From contig JBHAEG010000067.1 of assembly GCA_041855445.1 (NCBI GenBank), positions 62,001-126,000 on the forward strand: a stretch of DNA of 64,000 bases. The letters are read 5' to 3'. Made by a program: the position numbers and the translations under genes. Shown here piece after piece: positions 25,831-34,681 of the stretch; position 1 is the stretch's first letter, and every line of letters starts with the position of its first letter. Source of the DNA: Faucicola sp041855445. Lineage in GTDB: Bacteria > Pseudomonadota > Gammaproteobacteria > Pseudomonadales > Moraxellaceae. Under the pieces are notes generated by a model, which saw only the letters and a list, made by a program, of their open reading frames with translations, was not told the origin of the DNA and searched no databases.

Positions 25831-26838
25831 ATGCCATTAAGACCAAAATTATGTTTTTATCAATATTATAATTTTACTTATAACACAATATCGATATTCT
25901 GTATTTTTGTCTTTGTTTTTATGGTAACTGCCTGCCAACCAACCGACCCAACTACCAACAATAATCAATACATGATACAATTATCAACAAATGATATCAT
26001 GACAGCAAAACCTGAACGTTATCAGCCCAATATTAGTGTCACAGGTACGTTACAACCTTCACAAACGGCGATAATTCAAGCCCCCAATAACGCTAAAGTA
26101 CATCAAATTTTTGTACAAGTGAATGATGTAGTGCAACAAGAACAACCCTTACTTGTTTTACATCAATACGCCAATGAAACAGAGGAAAAAACAACGGAAA
26201 ATCAATCTGTTCTCACTCAAAATAATCATGTGCAAAAAACATACCATCAAACAATTTTGACCGCTCCTGTGGCAGGTGTGATTAGTGAAAAATTTGTTCA
26301 AGAACAAGAAGAAATCAAAGAAAATCAACAGCTTATTGAAATTTCAGATTTTTCTCAATTAATCTTTAAAACCACGATACCAAGTAGCATTCAAAACCAA
26401 ATATCCATTGGCAATAGTGTGCCTTTTACTGTTGAAAATTTTCAAGATTTATTTGTTGGACAAATTAGTTATATTAAACCACAAACAGATAATGACACCA
26501 TGCAAACGATTTATATCAAAGTCAAACCAAACGATAAATCTAAACAATTACAATCAGGTATGAAAGTGACAGGAAAAATTGATTATGGACAAATAAAGGT
26601 AGGTATTTTAGTACCTGCTCATGCAATTACCCTACATGAAGCAAATGACCCACAGCCTAAATATGGATATGTTTGGGTTATTCAACAAAATCATCAGCTA
26701 TTACGTCAGCCTATCAACATTATTGAACAATATAAAAATACACATCAGTATCTAATTTCTGGTATTGAGGCAGGAGCAGTGATTGTACTAGCTCCATTAT
26801 CAGCGAATGATACAGGTAAGTTTGTCACTATAAAATAA
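25831..26838 (+). CDS. RND/HlyD-type periplasmic adaptor lipoprotein, orphan
   Basis: A membrane-fusion-type adaptor anchored by lipid. The N-terminal hydrophobic segment ends in the lipobox FMVTAC. The two halves of a lipoyl/barrel-sandwich domain are visible (GTLQPSQTAIIQAPNNAKVHQIFV and TILTAPVAGVISEKFVQEQE). Beta-barrel and membrane-proximal parts follow (SGMKVTGKIDYG, ILVPAHAI). The alpha-hairpin between the lipoyl halves is very short (about 30 residues), so it cannot make the long coiled coil of AcrA-type adaptors. The TTG at 25771 is rejected for the ATG at 25831, preceded by AGGAATGA. No transporter or outer-membrane channel gene is adjacent. Confidence 0.75.
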   Translation: MPLRPKLCFYQYYNFTYNTISIFCIFVFVFMVTACQPTDPTTNNNQYMIQLSTNDIMTAKPERYQPNISVTGTLQPSQTAIIQAPNNAKVHQIFVQVNDVVQQEQPLLVLHQYANETEEKTTENQSVLTQNNHVQKTYHQTILTAPVAGVISEKFVQEQEEIKENQQLIEISDFSQLIFKTTIPSSIQNQISIGNSVPFTVENFQDLFVGQISYIKPQTDNDTMQTIYIKVKPNDKSKQLQSGMKVTGKIDYGQIKVGILVPAHAITLHEANDPQPKYGYVWVIQQNHQLLRQPINIIEQYKNTHQYLISGIEAGAVIVLAPLSANDTGKFVTIK

Positions 26839-26982
26839 ACATAGATATTATGGTTGTTACTCTCATTTGACGAAAAAAACATTCTAAATAAGATTTCGTC
26901 AGTTAAGAAATATTTAATTACAATTATGAACAGGATAAAAAAACTTAAGTATCACTCATTCGCTACAATGATATTATCAGCT

Positions 26983-27033
26983 CACTATCAGCAAATATAT
27001 TATCATGAAATATATTGTTATTGCTGAATAGTG
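26983..27033. other. Long imperfect hairpin upstream of the CpxP-like gene
   Basis: CACTAT (26983-26988) pairs with ATAGTG (27028-27033), followed inward by CAGCAA with TTGCTG and then AT-rich pairing around AATATATT. One strand has a few extra bases. It lies 32 bases before the ATG at 27065, so it is either in the 5' leader of the mRNA or an operator. Confidence 0.5.
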
Positions 27034-27064
27034 GTTTCACTTTTAATGAAATTTGGGTACATTT

Positions 27065-27625
27065 ATGAAAAAAAGCAAACGACCTTTAATGATTTCTGTT
27101 AGTTTATTAGGTTTAACCGTAGCAATGACGGGTTGTGCGACTTCAAAAAGCAATCAATCTACCAACAATCCTGAGCAAAAAATGATGCAACATCATCAAT
27201 CAGCAGACACTCGTCCAGATTTTGATAATCGATGGGGTAAACCTCGACATGATGAAATGATGCAAGGTCGTAACAAGCATCGCCAGCACCAAGGGTTTGA
27301 TAAACAAGATTTTGATGCTCAATTAAATTTGACAGAAGCCCAAAAAAAACAAATTGAACAATTAAAAAACCAAAATAAGGCAAAAATTGAACAATTACAT
27401 AGCACTTTGAAGCAATTTGATGATAATATAGCAAAACAAAAACAAGCTGGGGCAAGTGATGCCACATTGTTAAGTTTACATAAACAAAAACAAGAAACTA
27501 TGCAACAGTTTTTTGTATTGCGTCAGCAAGAACGCCAACAGTTTTTGAATATCTTAACCCCAGAACAGCAGTTAAAATTTTATGAAAACCGTAATCACCG
27601 TGGTAAAGATAGTATGAAACGATAA
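27065..27625 (+). CDS. CpxP/Spy-like periplasmic lipoprotein
   Basis: A putative envelope-stress sensor or chaperone of the LTxxQ (Spy/CpxP) type. The signal peptide ends with lipobox MTGC (Cys at about residue 23). A His/Met/Asp-rich stretch follows (about 40-75), then a long helical region with LNLTEAQKKQIEQLKNQ and, near the end, NILTPEQQLKFYENR, the two LTxxQ-type motifs. The TTG at 27053 is rejected for the ATG at 27065. It directly precedes a response regulator and a histidine kinase, the CpxP-CpxR-CpxA arrangement, so it probably inhibits the kinase. Being lipidated distinguishes it from E. coli CpxP. Confidence 0.8.
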   Translation: MKKSKRPLMISVSLLGLTVAMTGCATSKSNQSTNNPEQKMMQHHQSADTRPDFDNRWGKPRHDEMMQGRNKHRQHQGFDKQDFDAQLNLTEAQKKQIEQLKNQNKAKIEQLHSTLKQFDDNIAKQKQAGASDATLLSLHKQKQETMQQFFVLRQQERQQFLNILTPEQQLKFYENRNHRGKDSMKR

Positions 27626-27662
27626 TTACTAAGGTGATTGACATAGCAAAATGGAGTGAGTA

Positions 27663-28397
27663 ATGGACGATGTAAGTAGCCAAAAACATTTATTATTAAT
27701 TGAAGATGACCCAGATTTGGCTGAATTAATTAGTGAATATTTGGGTATGAATTATTATGAAGTTACTCACGCCTCAACTGGCACGCAAGGGCTAGAAACA
27801 TTAGCAAGTTTTAATAAAAGTATTGATTTGGTGATTTTAGATTTGATGTTACCTGATATGGACGGTATGCAGGTTTGTCAAAAAATTCGCCAACAAAAAG
27901 ATAGCCGTTTGGCACATACGCCAATTATCATGCTAACGGCAAAAGGTGATACGACTGACCGAGTGTTAGGCTTAGAAATGGGAGCGGACGACTATATGTC
28001 TAAACCATTTGAGCCTCGTGAGTTATTGGCTCGTATTCGTGCAGTGTTACGCCGTCACGACTTGCCATTACATCAGCCTAAAGAAGATAATTTAGTATTT
28101 GGACGATTAAAAGTTTATCCTGATAGCCATGAAGTGACTATTGATGATGAGCCTGTACGTTTAACAACCCATCAATTTCAATTATTACATTATTTTGCTA
28201 CGCATTCAGGTAAAGTATTAAGCCGTGAACAGCTTTGGCACGCCATGCCAAATGATGATAGTAGTGATAATATTGATAGAGCAATTGATGTACATATTTC
28301 ACGATTGCGGGCATTAATTGAAGATAATCCTCGCCAACCTAAACGCATTATTACTGTGCGTGGGGTAGGTTATCAGTTTGCAACTGACCAAGTTTAA
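27663..28397 (+). CDS. OmpR-family response regulator (CpxR/RstA-like)
   Basis: A two-component transcription factor. The receiver domain has acidic residues E14-D16, phosphoacceptor D60 (VILDLMLPDMDG), the conserved T in IIMLTAKG and K in MSKPFEP. A C-terminal winged-helix domain (about residues 140-240) contains LTTHQFQLLHYFATHSGKVL and DVHISRLRALIEDNP. At 244 residues it is full length. GGAGTGAG precedes the ATG. It is 37 bases after the CpxP-like gene and 23 bases before the kinase ATG, so the three form an operon. The regulon is unknown. Confidence 0.92.
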   Translation: MDDVSSQKHLLLIEDDPDLAELISEYLGMNYYEVTHASTGTQGLETLASFNKSIDLVILDLMLPDMDGMQVCQKIRQQKDSRLAHTPIIMLTAKGDTTDRVLGLEMGADDYMSKPFEPRELLARIRAVLRRHDLPLHQPKEDNLVFGRLKVYPDSHEVTIDDEPVRLTTHQFQLLHYFATHSGKVLSREQLWHAMPNDDSSDNIDRAIDVHISRLRALIEDNPRQPKRIITVRGVGYQFATDQV

Positions 28398-28420
28398 TAA
28401 TATTTAAACCATTGTCAATT

Positions 28421-30004
28421 ATGCCAAAAAATCTGTTAAAGTTTGATAGTGTTTTTGCAAAACTATTTGCCAGTGTTATGTTGGCATTAGTTTTGTTTGC
28501 GTTGGCAATGGTCGCTTTAACCCATTTAGTTCATAATACATCATCAGAAACTCGTCATCAAATTTTGGCAAGTCAGGTTGCACAAAATCTGGAACCGTTA
28601 TTGGTGGAATTGCGTAATCGCCAAAATCATCAAAAACGCTTAGAAAGTCGTTATATTTTGGCATTAATTCGCAAAAATATTGGAATTTATTCAACATCAT
28701 TAAATGTTAGACTGGGTTTATATGATAAACAAAGCAAACATGCCGTGATTTTTACTGATAATTTACCGCCCATTTTACCGCCAAAACCGTCATTATTTTC
28801 ATCATTATTTCCGCACAATGACCCAAGCTTGCCAACACAAATTCAGATTGAAAGTAGTTCAGGGTATGTGATTTTATATGAAACGCATCATATTAGCCCA
28901 CCTGTTATTTCACCAATGATAAATTTAATTACAGGGACTTTGTTGCTATTATTAATTATGGCAGGGGTGCTGTGGGTGATTGCCAAGACGATGACATGGC
29001 GAATTAATCAATTAAGTCGGCAGATTACTCAATTTGGAGAAGGTAATTTTTCGGTTCGAGTTACGCCTGTAGGTAATGATGAAATTAGTACACTTGCCCA
29101 TGGTTTTAATCAAGCGGCTGAACGTATTGAAAGTTTGATGAATGCTAATAAACTATTACTAGCCCATGCTTCGCATGAAATTCGCACGCCAATTACTAGA
29201 ATTCGTTTACAAATTGAAATGATGGGGGCTTTGAGCCAAGAGCTAAGCGAAAAAACTCAGGAAAAATTTCATAAACGAGCAGATGCGATTAATCGAGATT
29301 TGACAGGCTTAAATGATTTGGTAGAAAGTATTTTATTAGTTAGTCGATTAGATGCAGGTCATGCGTTAGAAAAAGTCGAAACGATTGATATGTATGAATT
29401 AATTAAAGGTGAGGTACAACATTATCAACAGGCGGTCTTTCATGGTTCATCAGTATCTATTCAAGGGCAGGCAAGACTGCTAACTCATCTTATTCGTAAT
29501 TTATTAGATAATGCTCATTTACATGGTATACCGCCTGTCGAAGTTCAACTATATGCCATTGATGACAAAGGACAACCTGTAAAAGCATTATTACATAAAG
29601 AGTTAAATAAGGAGCTGAATAAAGATAATTCATCAATAGAAATATCGGACAATACATCAGTATCTACAAATACAACCATCATCAGTGATAAATCAACAGA
29701 AACTGAAATGGAAAAACCTAAAAATAAAACGTCAATATTTTCTCGGAAAAAAACCGAAGAAACGCCTGTTGTTTATACACATATTCAAATTGCCGTCATT
29801 GACCAAGGTACAGGTATTCCTGTTGAAAAACGCCAAGAAATTTTTAGTCCATTTGTACGGTTAAAACAAGAAAAGAAAGGGTCAGGACTAGGATTGTCTT
29901 TGGTTTCACAAATTGTCAATGCTCATTCAGGTACAATAATTACAGATACTGTTGATGGGCATACGCGATTTTTAGTGACGTTACCTGTGCAAATCTCTTA
30001 TTGA
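28421..30004 (+). CDS. Sensor histidine kinase (CpxA/RstB-like) with insertion in the ATP-binding domain
   Basis: Partner kinase of the preceding regulator. TM1 (about residues 15-38), a periplasmic domain (about 39-165), TM2 (about 168-192), HAMP (about 193-245) and the H-box with H252 (ASHEIRTPITR) are in normal order. The N-box asparagine is N360 (LIRNLLDNAHLHG) and the G1 aspartate is D461 (VIDQGTGIP), about 100 residues apart rather than about 40. The extra segment is polar and rich in K, N, S, T and E. The G2 box KGSGLGLSLV is intact, so the enzyme is probably active. The TTG at 28412 is rejected for the ATG at 28421. Confidence 0.9.
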   Translation: MPKNLLKFDSVFAKLFASVMLALVLFALAMVALTHLVHNTSSETRHQILASQVAQNLEPLLVELRNRQNHQKRLESRYILALIRKNIGIYSTSLNVRLGLYDKQSKHAVIFTDNLPPILPPKPSLFSSLFPHNDPSLPTQIQIESSSGYVILYETHHISPPVISPMINLITGTLLLLLIMAGVLWVIAKTMTWRINQLSRQITQFGEGNFSVRVTPVGNDEISTLAHGFNQAAERIESLMNANKLLLAHASHEIRTPITRIRLQIEMMGALSQELSEKTQEKFHKRADAINRDLTGLNDLVESILLVSRLDAGHALEKVETIDMYELIKGEVQHYQQAVFHGSSVSIQGQARLLTHLIRNLLDNAHLHGIPPVEVQLYAIDDKGQPVKALLHKELNKELNKDNSSIEISDNTSVSTNTTIISDKSTETEMEKPKNKTSIFSRKKTEETPVVYTHIQIAVIDQGTGIPVEKRQEIFSPFVRLKQEKKGSGLGLSLVSQIVNAHSGTIITDTVDGHTRFLVTLPVQISY

Positions 30005-30105
30005 ATTTTTTTCATAATCAATATGAAAGAAATCATAACACAGCATCAAGCATTATGTTAAAATTTACGGTTTCATTCATTGAACGCTAAAATGTTGATA
30101 CCGAT

Positions 30106-30843
30106 ATGATTATCCTTGATAACGTGAGTAAACGCTTTCAAACTCAAAATGGCAATTGGTTTACCGCAGTTGAGCCAACATCGCTAACTATTCAACAGGG
30201 TGAAATTTTTGGCTTAATGGGATATTCTGGGGCGGGAAAATCCACATTATTACGCTTAATTAATTTATTAGAACGCCCTGATACAGGCACTGTTACCATT
30301 AATGGACAAAATTTAACAGCACTTTCTCCCAATGAATTACGTCATGCTAGGCAAAATATAGGAATGGTGTTTCAGCAGTTTAACTTAATGGCAAATCGTA
30401 CCGTTGCCCAAAATGTAGCATTTGCTTTAGAAGTGGCAGGCTGGGAAAAATTTACGATTATGCCTCGAGTGATGGAGTGTTTAGAGATTGTAAATTTGGC
30501 AGACCGTGCAAATCATTATCCCGCTCAGCTATCAGGTGGACAAAAACAGCGAGCTGGTATCGCTCGAGCATTAGCATCAAAACCACAAGTAATGTTGGCA
30601 GACGAACCAACTTCTGCCCTTGACCCTGCGACCACTCGCAGTTTATTAACCTGTTTTGAAGAAATTAATCAACAATTTAATGTCACAATTGTTATTGTCA
30701 CTCATGAAATGTCAGTCATTCGCCGACTGTGCCATCGTACGGCATTATTAGATAAAGGTCGATTATTAGAGGTTGCCGAAGTGCATCAAGGCGAAATTCA
30801 TGCGGTTACTGAAATTGGACAGTCGTTGATATTAGAAGATTAG
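30106..30843 (+). CDS. metN: Methionine ABC importer ATPase MetN, short form
   Basis: Nucleotide-binding subunit of a methionine importer. Walker A GYSGAGKST (about residues 39-47), signature LSGGQKQRAGIARAL, Walker B VMLADEPTSALD and switch histidine VTHEMSVIRR are all present, and FQQFNLMANRTVAQNV is typical of MetN. At 245 residues it stops just after the ATPase core. The C-terminal NIL (ACT-like) domain that binds methionine and mediates trans-inhibition in the 340-residue E. coli protein is missing. It is followed 69 bases later by metI. Confidence 0.88.
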   Translation: MIILDNVSKRFQTQNGNWFTAVEPTSLTIQQGEIFGLMGYSGAGKSTLLRLINLLERPDTGTVTINGQNLTALSPNELRHARQNIGMVFQQFNLMANRTVAQNVAFALEVAGWEKFTIMPRVMECLEIVNLADRANHYPAQLSGGQKQRAGIARALASKPQVMLADEPTSALDPATTRSLLTCFEEINQQFNVTIVIVTHEMSVIRRLCHRTALLDKGRLLEVAEVHQGEIHAVTEIGQSLILED

Positions 30844-30912
30844 TATTGTTACTATAAACTTTATTGGTGATGATATTAGATAGATTAATTTAATTTTTAT
30901 ACGGATTTTATC

Positions 30913-31602
30913 ATGGCAACATCATTAACTTGGCAATCGGCTGTTGATAATCTTTGGGGAATGCGTGAGGAAATTTGGCAGGCATTTATTGAAACGTTGA
31001 TTATGGTTGGCATTTCTACCTTTGTATCAGTCGTGTTAGGAACCGTGCTGGGCGTTGCTTTGTTTATGACTAGCAAAAATCAGCTGACAGAAAGTAAAAA
31101 ATTATATGCAGGTTTTAGTAATATTACTAATTTAGTAAGAGCGTTTCCATTTGTTATTTTAATGATTGTGATTATTCCGCTAACACGGTTATTGATTGGC
31201 ACAACGATAGGACCTGTAGCGGCATCTTTTGCACTAAGTATTGCAGGGTTATTTTTCTTTGCCCGTTTGGTTGAGCAAAATTTGCGTGATGTGCCAAAAG
31301 GGATTATTGAGGCTGGACAGGCAATGGGGGCAAGCACTTGGACGATTATCACTAAAGTTTTGTTGGTTGAAGCTCGAGCCAGTATAGTGTTAAGTATTAC
31401 TACATTAAGTATTGGTTTATTATCATACAGTGCGGCAGCTGGCATGATTGGTGGTGGTGGTTTGGGAGATTTGGCTATTCGTTATGGTTATAATCGCTAT
31501 CAAAATGAAGTGATGATTTTTATGGTGGCACTATTGGTAGTCATGGTGATTATCATTCAGTCGCTGGGGAATTTTTTGGCACAACGTTTAGATAAACGTT
31601 AA
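30913..31602 (+). CDS. metI: Methionine ABC importer permease MetI
   Basis: Inner-membrane subunit of the D/L-methionine importer. Five hydrophobic segments are visible across 229 residues. The permease signature EAGQAMGASTWTIITKVLLVEARASI contains the EAA coupling loop that contacts MetN. The family-typical GMIGGGGLGDLAIRYGYNRYQ near residue 175-195 supports MetI over other permeases. There is no metQ substrate-binding gene after it; the next gene is metG. The lipoprotein partner must be elsewhere or another binding protein must serve. Confidence 0.92.
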   Translation: MATSLTWQSAVDNLWGMREEIWQAFIETLIMVGISTFVSVVLGTVLGVALFMTSKNQLTESKKLYAGFSNITNLVRAFPFVILMIVIIPLTRLLIGTTIGPVAASFALSIAGLFFFARLVEQNLRDVPKGIIEAGQAMGASTWTIITKVLLVEARASIVLSITTLSIGLLSYSAAAGMIGGGGLGDLAIRYGYNRYQNEVMIFMVALLVVMVIIIQSLGNFLAQRLDKR

Positions 31603-31761
31603 TCTATTATCAGTTTATTATCAATAAGTTTTTATGATTATTATAATAATATCAATTAAAATCAGGAATTTTTCGCTTTAAACGGTTAAATGACTTAACA
31701 AAATTATCTATTTTACGGTATTATAGCATTTTTTATGATTATATACTAAATAGGTGATTTT

Positions 31762-33777
31762 GTGCGTCAAATCCTCGTTACTTCTGCCTTACCGTATGCC
31801 AATGGTCCAATTCATTTAGGACACTTAGTTGAATATATTCAAACCGATATTTGGGTGCGTGCCATGAAGTCCATGGGACATAAAGTTACTTATGTTTGTG
31901 CTGATGATGCACATGGTACAGCGATTATGCTAAAAGCTCAAGCTAATGGTATTACGCCAGAACAACAAATTGCCGAAGTCAAAGCATCTCATGAAAAAGA
32001 TTTTGCAGGCTTTTTGATTGGTTTTGATAATTATTATTCAACCCATAGCCCAGAAAATGAGTATTACTCACAGCTTATTTACAATCGTTTAAATGAAAAT
32101 GGGCATATTTCAACAAAAGAAGTAGAACAATTATTTGATACAGAAAAAGGTTTATTCTTAGCTGACCGTTTTGTTAAAGGTGAATGTCCAAAATGTTCAG
32201 CAAAAGACCAATATGGTGATAATTGTGAAGTATGTGGTACAACGTATCATGCGACTGAGTTAAAAAACCCTTATTCCACGTTATCAGGCACAACGCCCGT
32301 TTTAAAATCTTCTACCCATTACTTTTTTAATTTGCCAAATTTTAGTGAATTTTTACAAGATTGGACACGTAAACAAGGCAGATTACAGTCAAGTATTGCC
32401 AATAAATTACAAGAATGGTTTGATGCAGGTTTGGCTAATTGGGATATTAGTCGAGATGCTCCTTATTTTGGTTTTAAAATTCCAAATACTGAAGATAAAT
32501 ATTTTTATGTCTGGCTAGATGCTCCAGTCGGGTATATGGCAAGTTTTCAGAATTTGTGCAATAAAAATGGTTTAAAGTTTGAGGATTATTGGGCAAAAGA
32601 AAATCAAGATAATACCGAAGTTTATCATTTTATTGGCAAAGATATTGTTTATTTCCATGCGTTATTTTGGCCTGCGATGCTTGAGGGTGCTGGATTTCGC
32701 ACACCAACCGTGATTAATGCTCATGGCTTTTTAACGGTGAATGGCGAAAAAATGAGTAAATCTCGAGGGACTTTTATTAAAGCAGAAACTTATTTAAATG
32801 TGCTAAAACCTGAGTATTTACGTTATTATTTTGCAAGTAAATTATCAGATAAAGTTGAAGATATTAATCTTGATTTAGAAGATTTTATGCAAAAAGCCAA
32901 TGCAGATTTGGTGGGTAAGGTGGTAAATATTGCCAGTCGTTCAGCAGGATTTATTCACAAAAAATATAATGGACAATTATCAGAAACTTTAGTTGAACCA
33001 GCACTATTGCAAGAAATTATCGATATTGGTGATGAAATTGCTAAAGCTTATGAAAATCGTGAATTTTCTCGAGCAATGCGTTTAATTATGCAATGTGCAG
33101 ATAAAGCGAATGAATATATTGATAATAAAAAGCCATGGGCATTGGCAAAACAGGCAGAAGCAGAGCAAGAAGTACAAGATGTCTGCACAGTGGCATTAAA
33201 TATTTTTCATAAATTAATGATTTATCTTGCCCCTGTATTACCTGAATTAACCGAAAATGCTCGTAAGTTTTTGAATGTGGCAGATTTAACATTTAACAGT
33301 CGTCATCAACATTTATTAAATCATCAAATTCAAGCGTTTAAACCATTAATGCAACGCATTGAACAAACGCAAATTGATAATATGGTGACTTTATCAAAAG
33401 AAACTTTAGAAACTGTAGCAACGCCAACACCTGAAGAAAATCAACAAGATTATATTAATATTGATGATTTTGCCAAAGTAGAAATGAAAGTGGCTAAAGT
33501 GCTTGATTGTAATTATGTTGAAGGAGCGGACAAATTATTACAGTTTACCTTAGATGTTGGTGAAGAAAAAACGAGAAATGTATTTAGTGGCATTCGTGCT
33601 TTTTATGAGCCAGAACAATTATTTGGTAAAAAAGTAATTTGTGTGACTAATCTTGCTCCAAGAAAAATGAAATTTGGATTGTCTGAAGGTATGATTTTAT
33701 CGGCAGGCACGCCAAAAACAGGTTTAACCGTGATTACCCTACCAGATGAAGCCAAAGTGGGTGATACTTTAGCTTAA
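31762..33777 (+). CDS. metG: Methionyl-tRNA synthetase
   Basis: Class I aminoacyl-tRNA synthetase that charges both initiator and elongator tRNA-Met. The HIGH-type motif is PYANGPIHLGH (about residues 12-22). The zinc-binding insertion has CPKC and CEVC. KMSKSRGTF is the KMSKS loop. The anticodon-binding helical domain follows. The last 110 residues (beginning IDDFAKVEMKVAKVL) form the EMAP-like tRNA-binding dimerisation domain. At 671 residues it is full length. The start is GTG at 31762 with TAGGTGA upstream. Its neighbour metNI supplies methionine, so the grouping is functionally coherent. Confidence 0.97.
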   Translation: MRQILVTSALPYANGPIHLGHLVEYIQTDIWVRAMKSMGHKVTYVCADDAHGTAIMLKAQANGITPEQQIAEVKASHEKDFAGFLIGFDNYYSTHSPENEYYSQLIYNRLNENGHISTKEVEQLFDTEKGLFLADRFVKGECPKCSAKDQYGDNCEVCGTTYHATELKNPYSTLSGTTPVLKSSTHYFFNLPNFSEFLQDWTRKQGRLQSSIANKLQEWFDAGLANWDISRDAPYFGFKIPNTEDKYFYVWLDAPVGYMASFQNLCNKNGLKFEDYWAKENQDNTEVYHFIGKDIVYFHALFWPAMLEGAGFRTPTVINAHGFLTVNGEKMSKSRGTFIKAETYLNVLKPEYLRYYFASKLSDKVEDINLDLEDFMQKANADLVGKVVNIASRSAGFIHKKYNGQLSETLVEPALLQEIIDIGDEIAKAYENREFSRAMRLIMQCADKANEYIDNKKPWALAKQAEAEQEVQDVCTVALNIFHKLMIYLAPVLPELTENARKFLNVADLTFNSRHQHLLNHQIQAFKPLMQRIEQTQIDNMVTLSKETLETVATPTPEENQQDYINIDDFAKVEMKVAKVLDCNYVEGADKLLQFTLDVGEEKTRNVFSGIRAFYEPEQLFGKKVICVTNLAPRKMKFGLSEGMILSAGTPKTGLTVITLPDEAKVGDTLA

Positions 33778-33882
33778 CGGACGGATTTTTGTTTTTGTCA
33801 AATGCTAGTCATGGTATGATATATGCAGGATTTTTCCAGTGGGAAAATTTGATAGTAAGTTTTTAGTTATAAAGGAAATTTT

Positions 33883-34587
33883 ATGTTATTTATGAAAAAG
33901 TTAAGCAAAGCAATCGTTGCTGTTTCTGTGATGATAGGTTTGACTGGGCTAACTCAAGTCGCCCAAGCAGATACCATTTTGGGTGTATATGCTGATGCAA
34001 ATTATTGGGATACTGAAAACGAAAATACATACAATACCACCAAAGCCACTATGGACGATAAAGGTCGGTTTATGGCATCGGTTGGTTTAGAACATGGCGT
34101 GCCTCTTGTGCCAAATGTAAAAGTACGTTATGCAGATTTAGCCAATGATGGTACTTATGGTACATCAGCCACTGCTAGCAAATTGAGTTTAGATAGCACG
34201 GATTTGATAGCCTATTATGAAATATTAGATAATGTTGTTAGTATTGATGTGGGATTAGGGGCAAAAGCGTTAAGCGGTGATTGGCAAGTTGGCACAAATT
34301 CAAAAGTAGATTTGGGCGAAACTTTACCAATGGCATATTTATCAGCAGGTGCAAAATTACCATTCACAGGATTTAGTGCAAAAGCAGAAATTGGGGTGGC
34401 AGGTAATGGTGATGTTGAGGCAACAGATGCGTTAGCTGAAATTCAGTATGATTTTGTCAAAAATATGGCGGTTGATATTGGTGCAAAAGTTGGTTATCGT
34501 GTGATTGATATGAAATATGATGAAACTGGTAAAAAATTTGATAGTGAATTTAAAGGTCCATATGTTGGCTTACAATTCCATTTTTAA
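33883..34587 (+). CDS. Small outer-membrane beta-barrel protein (TIGR04219-like)
   Basis: A signal peptide (about residues 1-29, cleavage after AQA) is followed by alternating amphipathic strands and a C terminus ending in phenylalanine (GPYVGLQFHF), the usual signal for BAM-dependent insertion. Features such as LGVYADANYWD and LIAYYEILDNVVSIDVGLGAK resemble the TIGR04219 family of small outer-membrane proteins of unknown function. The length is 234 residues. AAAGGAAA precedes the ATG at 33883. A second in-frame ATG at 33892 is also possible. It is 94 bases before the first substrate-binding protein gene and may be a separate unit. Confidence 0.8.
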   Translation: MLFMKKLSKAIVAVSVMIGLTGLTQVAQADTILGVYADANYWDTENENTYNTTKATMDDKGRFMASVGLEHGVPLVPNVKVRYADLANDGTYGTSATASKLSLDSTDLIAYYEILDNVVSIDVGLGAKALSGDWQVGTNSKVDLGETLPMAYLSAGAKLPFTGFSAKAEIGVAGNGDVEATDALAEIQYDFVKNMAVDIGAKVGYRVIDMKYDETGKKFDSEFKGPYVGLQFHF

Positions 34588-34681
34588 AGCTTGATTTGCA
34601 AATATTTAGCATATATTATAACTTTCATAATATATGCTAATCATCGGGCTTAACAGTTCTTGGGATTTTAAGGACAAGGAT

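Noticed and set aside
26868..26901. Hairpin TGACGAAA/TTTCGTCA after the adaptor lipoprotein gene as a terminator
   Set aside because: The stem is only 8 bp, the loop is long, and no T run follows in the direction of transcription.
26912..26932. Sequence ATTATGAACAGG resembling an end of the palindromic element
   Set aside because: Only about a dozen bases match, with no second end, no duplication and no palindromic interior; probably chance in AT-rich DNA.
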